Assembly (NCBI GenBank): GCA_934621295.1
Contig: CAKTVB010000005.1
Coordinates: 47,599 to 111,598, forward strand
Reading direction: 5' to 3'
Source of the DNA: an uncultured Collinsella sp.
Lineage (GTDB): Bacteria; Actinomycetota; Coriobacteriia; Coriobacteriales; Coriobacteriaceae
DNA length: 64,000 nucleotides
How positions within the stretch are numbered: the stretch's first letter is position 1; the number at the start of each line of letters is the position of its first letter. Under the pieces are notes generated by a model, which was not told the DNA's origin, did no database searches, and was given only the letters and a program-made list of their open reading frames with translations. The position numbers and the translations under genes were made by a program. Shown piece after piece: positions 1 through 8,547 of this stretch.

Positions 1-467
1 TCAATAACCTCAAATCCCGAGGGCAGAGGGTCGGGATCGTCTCCAACCTGCTCATATTGGTCGCGCGTGAGGAAGCGCGGGATGTTTTCGGTATCGGACA
101 CGGTGGCGGCGACATCATCAAGCACGGGCACGCCGTCGATGGCGAGGGGAGTGCTGTCTTGCTGGCTGTCTTCTTCGTCGGGCGCAATCTGCTCGTCGGT
201 GTCGGCGTCTTCGTCCGTCGACTCGCTCTCGTCATCGGCACGCTTTCCGTCCGTCGGCTCGCTTGCGCTGTCGGCGCGCTCATCGTCGTCGCGGCCGTCG
301 TTGGCCTCCGCGGCGTCGCCCTCGGGGACGGCATCCTCTGGGCAAGTCGCATCGCCTGCTGTGGCCTCGATGTCCTCGACTTGGTCCAGGTTTTCCTGTT
401 CGGTATCCGTATTCTCTATCTCGTCTACATCTACCTGCGAATTCGGCGTCTTGATGTCTTCGCTCAT
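1..467 (-). CDS. Acidic N-terminus of an unidentified protein (partial)
   Basis: This minus-strand reading frame starts with an ATG whose complement is at 465-467 and runs off the left edge, giving 155 codons. The start is preceded by a good AGGAG ribosome-binding site. The visible part begins MSEDIKTPNSQ and is almost entirely a low-complexity acidic stretch of Asp, Glu, Ala, Ser and Thr for about 110 residues. A more ordered segment near PRFLTRDQYEQVGDD follows just before the edge. No signal peptide or membrane helix is visible. Such acidic leaders often precede a folded domain, but that domain lies outside the window, so the family cannot be named. Confidence concerns the presence of a gene, not its function. 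Confidence 0.7.
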   Translation of the reverse strand, partial: MSEDIKTPNSQVDVDEIENTDTEQENLDQVEDIEATAGDATCPEDAVPEGDAAEANDGRDDDERADSASEPTDGKRADDESESTDEDADTDEQIAPDEEDSQQDSTPLAIDGVPVLDDVAATVSDTENIPRFLTRDQYEQVGDDPDPLPSGFEVI

Positions 468-685
468 GGCGCTCCTATCTGTGTGCGCGGACATGGCGCA
501 CCTTACAAACGTTTTGTTCAATCTTATACCCGTGTGTGAACACCGGATGTCGGAGACGTGTCGCCATTCGCCCTATTCGGCGGCTTTTTCGGCACGCGTC
601 GCGCAAACGCTCAGCTACATTGATGGTTTGAACCGCGGGCCCTTGCCCGTGGAGATTTGAAGCTTCGATGCGATAGGAGTATCAC

Positions 686-1486
686 ATGGGACTGTTTGAC
701 GGAAAGACCGTGATCGTAACCGGCGGCGGTAAGGCAACGCTCAAGGACGGCAGCGCTGGATCCATCGGCTATGGCATCGACATCGCATTTGCCAAGGAGG
801 GTGCGAACCTCGTTATCACCGGCCGCAACGTGGCCAAGCTCGAGGCCGCCAAGGAGAGCCTCGAGGCGGAGTTCGGCATCAAGGTGCTGCCTGTGCAGGC
901 AGACGTTTCGGCCGGTCAGGATAACGAAGCCGTGGTCCAAAACGTCATTGACAAGGCTATCGAGGAGTTCGGTCGCATCGACGCCGTGGTCAACAACGCG
1001 CAGGCTTCTGCCTCGGGCGTGACCATCGCCGATCACACGATGGACCAGTTTAACCTTGCCATTTACTCCGGTCTCTACGCGACCTACCTGTATATGCAGA
1101 AGGCTTATCCGCACCTCAAGGAGACCAAGGGCTCTGTAGTGAACTTCGCCTCGGGTGCCGGTCTTTTTGGCAACTTTGGTCAGTGCAGCTATGCGGCTGC
1201 AAAGGAGGGCATCCGCGGCCTTTCGCGCGTGGCTGCGAACGAGTGGGGCCCCGATGGCATCAACGTCAACGTTGTGTGCCCGCTTGCCTGGACGGCCCAG
1301 CTCGAGAACTTCGAGGCTGCGTACCCCGAGGCATTCAAGGCTAACGTTCACATGCCGCCGGCTGGCCACTACGGCGACGTTGAGAAGGAGATTGGCCGCG
1401 TGGTCGTGCAGCTGTGCGGTCCTGACTTTAAGTATATGAACGGCGAGACCGTCACCCTCGAGGGCGGCATGGGCCAGCGTCCGTAG
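686..1486 (+). CDS. SDR family NAD(P)-dependent oxidoreductase
   Basis: A 266-residue short-chain dehydrogenase/reductase, expected to be a cytosolic NAD(P)-dependent alcohol or ketone oxidoreductase. The Rossmann turn begins with TGGG at residues 12-15, but an insert of about 10 residues separates it from SIGYGI, so the usual TGxxxGIG motif is stretched. The structural NNAG motif reads NNAQ (103-106). The catalytic Ser (156) and the YxxxK pair (Tyr169, Lys173) are present, so an active enzyme is likely. The ATG is preceded by AGGAG at good spacing. It stands alone and is followed by a terminator. The substrate cannot be deduced; hydroxysteroid or sugar alcohol activity is possible but unsupported. 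Confidence 0.88.
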   Translation: MGLFDGKTVIVTGGGKATLKDGSAGSIGYGIDIAFAKEGANLVITGRNVAKLEAAKESLEAEFGIKVLPVQADVSAGQDNEAVVQNVIDKAIEEFGRIDAVVNNAQASASGVTIADHTMDQFNLAIYSGLYATYLYMQKAYPHLKETKGSVVNFASGAGLFGNFGQCSYAAAKEGIRGLSRVAANEWGPDGINVNVVCPLAWTAQLENFEAAYPEAFKANVHMPPAGHYGDVEKEIGRVVVQLCGPDFKYMNGETVTLEGGMGQRP

Positions 1487-1518
1487 GTTGCGGCTTTATT
1501 GCATTGCTCGACTGTCGA

Positions 1519-1550
1519 ATGGACCCTGCGTTTGCGCGGGGTCCATTTTC
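1519..1550 (+). terminator. Rho-independent terminator after the SDR gene
   Basis: An 8-bp stem (ATGGACCC with GGGTCCAT) closes a short loop and ends in TTTT. It lies 32 bases past the SDR stop codon. Confidence 0.7.
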
Positions 1551-1740
1551 GTGCGGAAACGACGTGCGATTCCGCGCGGGGGCGTCGGCGACTCGGTTTC
1601 AAGCGCCATACTCCTCGCGCGTAAAACATGTGCCCTTCGGGCTGCTTTTTGCTGGCGGGTGCAGCGCGCGCCGCCTCGCCGTAGAATGGTGCGTGCTGCT
1701 TCACCGCGCGCACTGCATCTTTTCGTCGAAAGGCTTTAAT

Positions 1741-2631
1741 ATGTCTCGCTCCATCTCCCGTCGCAATTTTGTTGAACTGCTTGCCGGGAGCACCGTCATC
1801 GCGCTTGCTGGCTGCTCTGCTCAAAACGGCGGCACCGGCTCGGCCGCATCCGGCTCCACTGCGACGGCCGCCGATGGCATCAAGGGCGCCAAGCTCACCT
1901 TTGTGGGCGACGACGCCTTTGCCCCGTATCGCTATATCGATACCGATGCAGATGGCAAGCACAAGGTTATGGGTCTCGACATCGCCATCGCCGACGAGAT
2001 GGCTTCGCGCCTGGGCTTCACCTATTCCTTCGAGCCGCAGGACTTCACTGCCACGCTCGCGTCCATCCAGGGCAATGACACCGCCTTCACCATGGCGATG
2101 AGCGCCAACGCGGAGCGCGAGGAGACCTACGACTTCACGCGTGGCTACTATCAGCCGCTCGTGGGCGTGCTCACTATGGGCGGGGACCCCATCAAGAGCG
2201 TTGAGGACCTTGCGGGCAAGTCCATCGCTTGCACCACCGGCACCGTGCAGAATAAGTTCATCACCAAGGTCATGCCAGACGCCGACGTCCATACCTACGA
2301 CGGCGGTGACCAGTGCTTGCAAGAGGTGCTCGCCGGCCGCATCGATGCTTACCTGTGCGACGGCGCCGAGGGCCAATCTATGCGCGACGCCAACGAGGGC
2401 CTGGTGCTCGGTCTGCTCGATCGCTCCGAGACCCGTGACCATGTGGGTGTCTATCGTCTGATGGCCAATAAGGGTGCGAGCTTCGTGACCGAGCTCGACC
2501 AGTGCATCGGCGAGATGCTCGAGGACGGCACGATCGACAAGTACATCGAGCAGTACGTGGGCGCCGATTTCATGTGGAATGGCGACTTCTCTGCGTCGGG
2601 TACCTCGACCGTCGAGTCCCAGGGCAAATAG
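1741..2631 (+). CDS. Amino-acid ABC transporter substrate-binding lipoprotein
   Basis: A 296-residue periplasmic-binding-protein-like lipoprotein of the polar amino-acid uptake class (SBP family 3). The ATG at 1741 was chosen because the signal sequence starts there: SRRNF at residues 6-10 looks like a twin-arginine motif, and the lipobox ALAGC puts the lipidated Cys at 25. A Ser/Thr/Ala-rich tether follows, then the ligand-binding fold from about residue 48 (KLTFVGDDAFAPYRY, GLDIAIADEMASRLG). A membrane permease follows 30 nt downstream, so the two are probably cotranscribed. No ATPase gene is adjacent, so the importer must borrow one from elsewhere. A Tat-type lipoprotein signal is somewhat unusual for this family. 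Confidence 0.88.
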   Translation: MSRSISRRNFVELLAGSTVIALAGCSAQNGGTGSAASGSTATAADGIKGAKLTFVGDDAFAPYRYIDTDADGKHKVMGLDIAIADEMASRLGFTYSFEPQDFTATLASIQGNDTAFTMAMSANAEREETYDFTRGYYQPLVGVLTMGGDPIKSVEDLAGKSIACTTGTVQNKFITKVMPDADVHTYDGGDQCLQEVLAGRIDAYLCDGAEGQSMRDANEGLVLGLLDRSETRDHVGVYRLMANKGASFVTELDQCIGEMLEDGTIDKYIEQYVGADFMWNGDFSASGTSTVESQGK

Positions 2632-2661
2632 CCGCCCTACCCCCCGATCAGGCCTGCGTGC

Positions 2662-3315
2662 ATGACGATGAAGTTCTATCTTCTGCAACCCTACGTATCG
2701 ATGTTTATTGACGGCCTGGCCGTGACCAGTGAGGTTACGGCCGCGGCCCTCGTCCTGGCGCTCGCGCTGGGCTTTGTCATCGCCGTGCTCAAGGTGGTTC
2801 CTTGCCGCCCATTGCGCGCGGTGCTCGACTTCTACACGTCGATTTTTCGCGGCGTGCCCCTTATCGTCCTGCTCTTTATGGCTTACTTTGCAACGCCCCA
2901 ACTCACGGGCTATAAGATTTCGATGTTCGCCGCCGGCGTCATCACGCTGGGGCTCAACGGCTCGGCGACGGTTTCGGAGACCGTACGCGGCGGCATCGAG
3001 GGCGTCGACCGTGGCCAGTATGATGCGGCGCGCGCTATCGGCTTGCCGCATGGCATCATGATGCGCTTGATTATTATCCCTCAGGCGTTGCGCTCGGTGA
3101 TTCCCGCCCTTGTGAACGAGGTCATCACCGTGCTCAAGAGCTCGTCGCTTGTCGCCACGATCGGCCTTATGGACATGATGCGCGCGGCCCAAAGTGTGCA
3201 GGCGCTGACGTACCGCGCGTTCGAGCCGTTCCTGGCGGTGGCCGTCGTGTACTATCTCATCGTTATGGGGCTCACTGCGGCGGGTCACACCATCGAGCGG
3301 CGCTTTCGCCTCTAG
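2662..3315 (+). CDS. Amino-acid ABC transporter permease
   Basis: A 217-residue inner-membrane permease of the HisM/GlnP type. It has several hydrophobic helices and the cytoplasmic coupling loop GQYDAARAIGLPHGIMMRLIIIPQ (written here as the EAA-like loop around residues 116-140), which docks on the ATPase. It follows the substrate-binding lipoprotein gene by 30 nt. ATG 2662 is used, and an ATG two codons later (2668) is equally possible. The usual third gene, a GlnQ-type ATPase, is missing from this cluster; the next gene is an unrelated flavoprotein. A complete importer of the same class lies at 32.9-36.0 kb, and its ATPase could in principle serve both. Confidence 0.86.
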   Translation: MTMKFYLLQPYVSMFIDGLAVTSEVTAAALVLALALGFVIAVLKVVPCRPLRAVLDFYTSIFRGVPLIVLLFMAYFATPQLTGYKISMFAAGVITLGLNGSATVSETVRGGIEGVDRGQYDAARAIGLPHGIMMRLIIIPQALRSVIPALVNEVITVLKSSSLVATIGLMDMMRAAQSVQALTYRAFEPFLAVAVVYYLIVMGLTAAGHTIERRFRL

Positions 3316-3497
3316 CGGCGAGGGCTCTGCCGCGTGCGCGGCGCCTCGGCCTTCTGTCGCTACCTGAGCAGCTCCACAGTCGCCCCTTGCCGTGCGCGGG
3401 GCCGCTCGTGCGCACACCCTGTGACAACGCCGGAACCACACTGCGTGCGTGGTAGAATGCATGACGAATTCAGGGATCAGCTCGAGATGGGAGCATC

Positions 3498-4658
3498 ATG
3501 GAGATTACCGAGGATATCCGCTACATTGGCGTCAACGACCACGACGTCGATCTGTTCGAGGGCCAGTACGACGTGAGCGAAAACGGCATGTCGTACAACA
3601 GCTATGTGATTCTTTCCGACAAGGTGGCTGTCACCGATACGGTCGACGCTCATTTTGTTGACGAGTGGCTGGGCAACCTCGAGGCTGCGCTCGACGGCCG
3701 CACGCCCGACTACCTGATTGTGCACCATATGGAGCCCGATCACTCTGCAGGTATCGCCGCTTTCATGGAGCGCTATCCCGAGGCCCAGGTTGTTTCCTCG
3801 GCCATGGCTTTCAAGATGATGAAAAACTACTTTGGCACCGATTTTGCAGGCCGCAGCGTTGTTGTCAAAGAGGGTAGCGAGCTCGACCTGGGCACGCACA
3901 AGCTCGCCTTCGTCGCGGCGCCCAACGTGCACTGGCCGGAGGTCATGTTCTCCTATGACGCGCACGACAAGGTGCTGTTTTCGGCCGATGGCTTTGGCAA
4001 GTTCGGTGCCAACGACATCGATGATCCCGAGGGCTGGGCATGCGAGGCGCGCCGTTACTACTTTGGCATCGTGGGCAAGTTTGGCAAGAACGTGCAGGCG
4101 GTGCTCAAGAAGGCTGCCGGCCTCGACATCCAGGTCATCTGTCCGCTCCACGGCCCTGTGCTCAAGGAGAACCTGGGTTACTACCTGGAGACCTACAACA
4201 CCTGGTCTTCTTATCAGCCCGAGGACCGCGGCGTGACCATTGCTTACGCGAGCGTCTACGGCCACATGAAGCAGGCTGCCGAGGAGCTTGCCGCAGCGCT
4301 TGAGGAACGTGGCCAGAAGGTTTCGCTGTTCGACCTCGCCCGCGACGACATGGCCGAGGCGGTGGAGGACGCCTTCCGCTACGATCGCCTAGTCCTGTGC
4401 TCCATCACCTATGCGACGGGCATCTTCCCGTTCATGAGCACCTTCATCCACACGCTGGCCGAGCACAACTATCAGAACCGCACGATCGCACTGGTCGAGG
4501 GCGGTTCCTGGATGCCCATGGCCGCCAAGGTCATGAAAAAGCAGCTTGCCGAGCTCTCCGACATCACCTTCACCGAGGCGGGCGTCACCGTCCTGGGTGC
4601 GCTCAACGACGATTCACGCGCGCAGATCGCAGCGCTTGCCGACGAGCTTTCGGCATAG
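3498..4658 (+). CDS. FprA family A-type flavoprotein
   Basis: A 386-residue flavodiiron-type protein. Residues 1-240 form a metallo-beta-lactamase-like domain with the diiron motif HxExDH at 77-82 (HMEPDH), further ligand candidates near SADGFG (162-167) and the CPLHGP His at 218. Residues 245-386 form a flavodoxin domain that binds FMN (IAYASVYGHMKQAA). Family members reduce O2 to water or NO to N2O, using electrons from rubredoxin or another reductase, and protect anaerobes from oxygen. ATG 3498 sits shortly after GAGATGGGAG. The gene is followed by a strong terminator. The length is typical, and no C-terminal rubredoxin domain is fused. Confidence 0.92.
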   Translation: MEITEDIRYIGVNDHDVDLFEGQYDVSENGMSYNSYVILSDKVAVTDTVDAHFVDEWLGNLEAALDGRTPDYLIVHHMEPDHSAGIAAFMERYPEAQVVSSAMAFKMMKNYFGTDFAGRSVVVKEGSELDLGTHKLAFVAAPNVHWPEVMFSYDAHDKVLFSADGFGKFGANDIDDPEGWACEARRYYFGIVGKFGKNVQAVLKKAAGLDIQVICPLHGPVLKENLGYYLETYNTWSSYQPEDRGVTIAYASVYGHMKQAAEELAAALEERGQKVSLFDLARDDMAEAVEDAFRYDRLVLCSITYATGIFPFMSTFIHTLAEHNYQNRTIALVEGGSWMPMAAKVMKKQLAELSDITFTEAGVTVLGALNDDSRAQIAALADELSA

Positions 4659-4718
4659 GGCTGTCTTTAGGGCTGGCGCGGTGACGCTTGCCGTCCTTCA
4701 CGCAGAAACGCTATGTAG

Positions 4719-4749
4719 ACGGCGCGGGTTTTGCTCCCGCGCCGTTTTT
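4719..4749 (+). terminator. Terminator between fprA-like gene and tgt
   Basis: A 10-bp GC-rich stem (ACGGCGCGGG with CCCGCGCCGT) is followed directly by TTTTTG, a textbook intrinsic terminator. Confidence 0.85.
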
Positions 4750-4799
4750 GTGTGCGAAACTACTGCACGTACATGCATATCAACAAGGAGCTCCAATAC

Positions 4800-5939
4800 A
4801 TGGATCAGTCCCTCTTCAAATACGACATCGTGGCCGAGGACCCCAAGACGCACGCGCGCGCAGGCGTTTTGCACACGCCGCACGGCGATGTCGAGACACC
4901 CATCTTCATGCCTGTGGGAACCAAGGCCAACGTCAAGGGCATTCCCACCGAGACGGTTAAGGCGCTGGGTGCGCAGATCGTGCTCGCCAACACCTATCAC
5001 CTGAGCATGCGCCCGGGCGAGGACCTGATTGACGAGCTGGGCGGGCTCCACAACTTCATGAACTGGCACGGCCCCATCCTTACCGATTCGGGCGGCTTCC
5101 AGGTCTTTAGTCATAACGATGCAGTTAAGCTTTCCGATGACGGCGTGCGCTTTATCGTGACCGACTACGATGGTCGCCACGTGTTCTGGACGCCCGAGGA
5201 CAACATGCAGATCGCCATGAAGCTGGGAAGCGACATCTGCATGCAGCTTGACCAGTGCCCCGGCTACCCGGCAACGCGCGCCTACGTGGAGCGTGCCGTG
5301 GAACTCTCGAGCAAGTGGGCCGAGCGCTGCTACGCCGCGCACACGCGCCCTGACCAGGCTCTTTTTGGCATCGTGCAGGGCGGCATGCACCTGGATTTGC
5401 GTCTGCGCTCACTCAGGCATCTGGAAGAGTGCGGCGACTTCCCTGGCTACGGCATCGGCGGCTACTCCGTGGGCGAGGACCACGAGACGATGTTCGAGAC
5501 GCTTACGCCGCTTGCCTCTGAGTACATGCCGCGCAACAAGCCCCGTTACCTCATGGGCGTGGGCAACCCCACCACGCTCGTGCGCGGTGTGGGCGTGGGC
5601 ATCGATATGTTCGACTGCGTGCTGCCTACGCGCACGGGCCGCATGGGCACGGCATTTTCCAGCCAGGGTCGCCTGAACTTCCGCAACGCTAAGTTCGCAC
5701 ACGACGATGGCCCCATCGATCCCAAGTGCACCTGCCCGGTGTGCACGGGTGGCTACAGCCGTGCACTCATCCGTCACATGGTCACGCAGAAGGAGATGCT
5801 TGGCGGCATCCTGCTTTCCGAGCACAACATCTACTTCCTGTTGGACCTGATGCGCCGTGCTCGCCAAGCGATTATCGAGGGCCGCTATGCCGAGTTCCAA
5901 AGCGAGTGGATGGCAAGCGAAGGCGCTGCAGACTATTAA
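4800..5939 (+). CDS. tgt: Queuine tRNA-ribosyltransferase
   Basis: A 379-residue tRNA-guanine transglycosylase that swaps guanine-34 in GUN anticodons for preQ1 or queuine. The TIM-barrel hallmark TDSGGFQ is at 95-101. The segment GIDMFDCVLPTR near residues 267-278 holds the nucleophilic Asp, and the zinc site is CTCPVC followed by a downstream His. ATG 4800 is chosen because AAGGAG lies just upstream; an earlier in-frame TTG has no such site. The gene is monocistronic, between two terminator-bounded units. queA, the next enzyme for de novo queuosine, is at 22.7 kb, but no preQ1 synthesis genes (queC, queD, queE, queF) are visible, which suggests precursor uptake. Confidence 0.95.
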   Translation: MDQSLFKYDIVAEDPKTHARAGVLHTPHGDVETPIFMPVGTKANVKGIPTETVKALGAQIVLANTYHLSMRPGEDLIDELGGLHNFMNWHGPILTDSGGFQVFSHNDAVKLSDDGVRFIVTDYDGRHVFWTPEDNMQIAMKLGSDICMQLDQCPGYPATRAYVERAVELSSKWAERCYAAHTRPDQALFGIVQGGMHLDLRLRSLRHLEECGDFPGYGIGGYSVGEDHETMFETLTPLASEYMPRNKPRYLMGVGNPTTLVRGVGVGIDMFDCVLPTRTGRMGTAFSSQGRLNFRNAKFAHDDGPIDPKCTCPVCTGGYSRALIRHMVTQKEMLGGILLSEHNIYFLLDLMRRARQAIIEGRYAEFQSEWMASEGAADY

Positions 5940-6017
5940 GGGTGCGTGCCGCCGCGCCGTGTGGGTGTGCGACGGCCTATACTCACGTTGGGTTATCTGA
6001 GCATTCGAGGAGCCATT

Positions 6018-7034
6018 ATGGGCAAACTGAGTTATATCGTTCGTTGTATCGCGCACATGGATTATGGCGCGCTGTTCCAAACGGTGGGGGACTGCCACAA
6101 GAAGAGCGGCAAGAACCGCGTGTGGCTATTTGCCGACGTGGTGAAGTGCGGCTTTAAATTTGGCGCTGGCTACAAGGACTACTCGCTGCTGGAGTTCTAC
6201 AACATGAACGACGCGCAGCGCGCCACCTTCGTGACGCGAGGGGTCAATAACACCATCGTGCGCCGCCTGAATAATCCGGAGTATTACCACCTGGTAGACA
6301 ACAAGAATGAGTTCTACGAGTTCTTTAACGAGTACCTGCATCGTGGCTGGCTGCATTTTTCCACCAGCTCCAAGGATGAGTTCCTGGCCTTTATGGAGGG
6401 TCGCGAGCAGATTATCGCCAAGCCGAGCGACCTGTGCTGCGGCCAGGGCGTGGAGAAGCTCAAGGTGGCGGACTTCGATTCGCTCGACGCTCTGTACGAT
6501 TACCTGAAGAGTTCGGGCGCCGACCTGATCGAGGACGTGGTGGTGCAGCATCCTGCTATGGCAAAGATTTATCCGGGTTCGGTGAATACCATCCGCGTGT
6601 ATACGGTGCGCCCCGAGGATGGCGAGCCCCATGTGATCTATGCGTGCATCCGTATGGGCAACAGCGATCGTCCCGTGGATAACATCAACGCCGGCGGCAT
6701 GTATGCCGTGGTGGACCTAGAGACGGGAAAGATCGCAGGGGCTGCTTGCGACAAGGAGTTTCACGTGTATGAGCGCCACCCGCGCTCCGGAACCGAGTTG
6801 CCCGGCTATCAGATTCCCATGTGGGACAAGGTTATGGACCTGTGCCATGCAGCTGCGGCAAAGATTCCGGGCATGGGCTACGTGGGCTGGGATGTTGCCA
6901 TTACCGAGGACGGTCCGCTGTTCATCGAGGCCAACAACCTGCCCGGTCATGATGCCTTCCCGCAGATGCCGAGTCAGGCCCCCGACCATATTGGCTTCAA
7001 ACCGCAGTTCGAGAAGTACCTCGGCAAGCTGTAG
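6018..7034 (+). CDS. Sugar-transfer-associated ATP-grasp protein
   Basis: A 338-residue protein resembling the ATP-grasp family found near polysaccharide and hexapeptide-transferase genes. The N-terminal 90 residues are helical and basic. The central part carries IIAKPSDLCCGQGVEKL, typical of the ATP-binding lysine loop, and the C-terminal half has GWDVAITEDGPLFIEANN, the metal-binding Glu/Asn motif of ATP-grasp ligases. It should join a carboxylate to an amine or a similar nucleophile, but the substrates are unknown. The ATG at 6018 has GAGGAG upstream. The gene stands alone and ends at a terminator. A role in cell-surface glycan or peptide modification is an inference from the family only. 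Confidence 0.78.
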   Translation: MGKLSYIVRCIAHMDYGALFQTVGDCHKKSGKNRVWLFADVVKCGFKFGAGYKDYSLLEFYNMNDAQRATFVTRGVNNTIVRRLNNPEYYHLVDNKNEFYEFFNEYLHRGWLHFSTSSKDEFLAFMEGREQIIAKPSDLCCGQGVEKLKVADFDSLDALYDYLKSSGADLIEDVVVQHPAMAKIYPGSVNTIRVYTVRPEDGEPHVIYACIRMGNSDRPVDNINAGGMYAVVDLETGKIAGAACDKEFHVYERHPRSGTELPGYQIPMWDKVMDLCHAAAAKIPGMGYVGWDVAITEDGPLFIEANNLPGHDAFPQMPSQAPDHIGFKPQFEKYLGKL

Positions 7035-7083
7035 GTGCTGATAGGGATTTGGGCGCGTTGCCCAGTCCCGACGAGTTGGTTTT

Positions 7084-7148
7084 AGCCGGCCCTTTTGTTT
7101 GTGTGCCGCCCCTTGCAGCGGGCACGTGGACAAAGGGGCCGGCTTTTT
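7084..7148 (+). terminator. Terminator after the ATP-grasp gene
   Basis: AGCCGGCCC at 7084-7092 pairs with GGGCCGGCT at 7136-7144, with a smaller GTGCC/GGCAC hairpin inside, and a T5 run follows at 7144-7148. Confidence 0.75.
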
Positions 7149-7197
7149 GCGTTTTGGGCGGGTTGCCGTGCATGGCAGGCGGGTGCCTGGTCGAAAC

Positions 7198-7330
7198 AAT
7201 ACGGTTATGGGTAGGTTGAAGAGAGGATGCTGAGTAGAGGGCTCGTTTGTATGCATGTTTGTGCAGGAAAACGGTTCTTGTAGGCGAGGTCTACTTGCGG
7301 CTTTTGCCGCAACCTACCTATAACCGTATT
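7198..7330. repeat. Long inverted repeat A with a 91-nt loop
   Basis: Two 21-nt arms, 7198-7218 and 7310-7330, are reverse complements at 20 of 21 positions (left arm AATACGGTTATGGGTAGG...). The loop holds GAGTAGA near its left side and GTCTACTTG near its right side, so a second helix can form, plus a nested TTGCGGC-TTTT-GCCGCAA hairpin. T6 follows the right arm. This is the main content of the 495-nt gap between the ATP-grasp gene and the membrane protein gene; no gene is seen in the gap. Its architecture recurs at 21587-21727 and 52901-53024. Confidence 0.8.
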
Positions 7331-7529
7331 TTTTGATTGCGAGGGCAGGGACTGACGTAGCTGCGGGAGTGCAGCCTGCACAATTGCAGTGCGCTAAACA
7401 GGGCACTTGCCGATTTCCATTCCGTTGTCCGCCATCAAATGTTCGGTGTCACTCTATGATGTGCCCGGCAGACGTGTCCGTGTGACGCGCGGTGCATTTT
7501 CCGATGTTTGAATGTGGGGTAGCTGGGCG

Positions 7530-8180
7530 ATGAAGAATTTAAGGGTCCGGATATCGGTTTATATCTTTGGGCTCTTTGTCATGGCGATTGGCGTTGCGCT
7601 TTCGGTTAGATCGAATCTGGGAGTTTCTCCCGTCAGTTCCATTCCTTATACGATGACCTGCGTATGGGGGATAGAAATGGGAAAGGCGACGATCCTGTTC
7701 AGTATCGCTCTGGTCATGTTGCAGATTCTACTGTTGCGACGTGAGTTTCATCCTGTTCAGCTTCTGCAAATCGTTGCCGGCGTGGTGTTTGGCTACTTTA
7801 CGACGTTCTGCAATTATCTGGTGACGTTTTTGCCAGTGGCCGATCTTATTGTCGTTCGCGTTGCCATGATATTCATGAGCGCATTCTTTGTTGCATGGGG
7901 TATCTTCCTATACCTCCCCACAAACCTGATCCCTCTGGCGGGGGAGGGCGCCATGCGCGCGGTGTCCCAGGTGACCGGTGTCGATTTTTCCAAGGTCAAG
8001 ATTGGCTTTGACTGCACGATGGTTGCTATCTCGTTGACGATCTGTCTGTTCGTGATTCGTAGCCTAGGCAGCGTGGGCATTGGGACTATTCTTGCGGCCG
8101 TGCTGGTAGGGACGATGCACGGGGTTATCACAAAGCGTTTTGGTGCATTGAAGGATTGGCTGCTGCATCTTAGCTGTTGA
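7530..8180 (+). CDS. YczE/YitT-type integral membrane protein
   Basis: A 216-residue polytopic membrane protein with about five or six hydrophobic helices. The first (VYIFGLFVMAIGVALSV) is followed by the SNLGVSPVSSIPYT motif typical of the YczE/YyaS/YitT group. Members of this group are annotated only as membrane proteins, with suspected links to regulation or transport, so no substrate is proposed. ATG 7530 (MKNLRVRIS) is preferred over the ATG at 7512, because neither has a strong ribosome-binding site but only the shorter form starts directly at the basic pre-helix segment. It is not in an operon; gaps of more than 300 nt lie on both sides. Confidence 0.8.
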   Translation: MKNLRVRISVYIFGLFVMAIGVALSVRSNLGVSPVSSIPYTMTCVWGIEMGKATILFSIALVMLQILLLRREFHPVQLLQIVAGVVFGYFTTFCNYLVTFLPVADLIVVRVAMIFMSAFFVAWGIFLYLPTNLIPLAGEGAMRAVSQVTGVDFSKVKIGFDCTMVAISLTICLFVIRSLGSVGIGTILAAVLVGTMHGVITKRFGALKDWLLHLSC

Positions 8181-8547
8181 TTGCGCGGCGGCGCCGTGGC
8201 TAAACCGGTGTTGCAGCAAGTTGCGCCTACCGATTCGTTGCCTGAAGAACCAGAAGGCGACTAAGAAGGGTAAATAGGCAGGCTGCAATCGCTTTGTCCT
8301 GAGGTTTTCCCCGGACGCGTCAGGGCTTACCGTGCGCCCCCGTTAGCGGGGGGTCCTTGTCCTTTCATTGACGCATCATCTGTTGTCCCGGAGCTTTCAG
8401 CAGTTTAATCAGGTGACGTTTCGGGCCCATTCTAGCCGTCTCTGCGGCATTTCCTGCTGTTTCAGCGCTGGAAATAAAATAGAAAGGTTACCGGCCCTAT
8501 GATGCATATTGTAGAACCTGCAAGGGCATCGAGTGGAAGGAGTCCAA
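8181..8547. other. Intergenic gap without a recognised gene
   Basis: No gene is supported here. A GCCCCC/GGGGGG hairpin around 8333-8352 followed by a T-rich stretch may be a weak terminator. The last 15 nt hold the GGAAGGAG ribosome-binding site of the next gene. Confidence 0.5.

Noticed and set aside
620..660. tRNA-like GGTTTGAACC segment
   Set aside because: No acceptor stem, anticodon arm or CCA can be folded around it; no tRNA gene was found anywhere in the window.
1369..3462. 697-codon minus-strand open frame
   Set aside because: It is antisense to the binding-protein and permease genes and is open only because of high GC at third codon positions. No ribosome-binding site and no protein-like composition.
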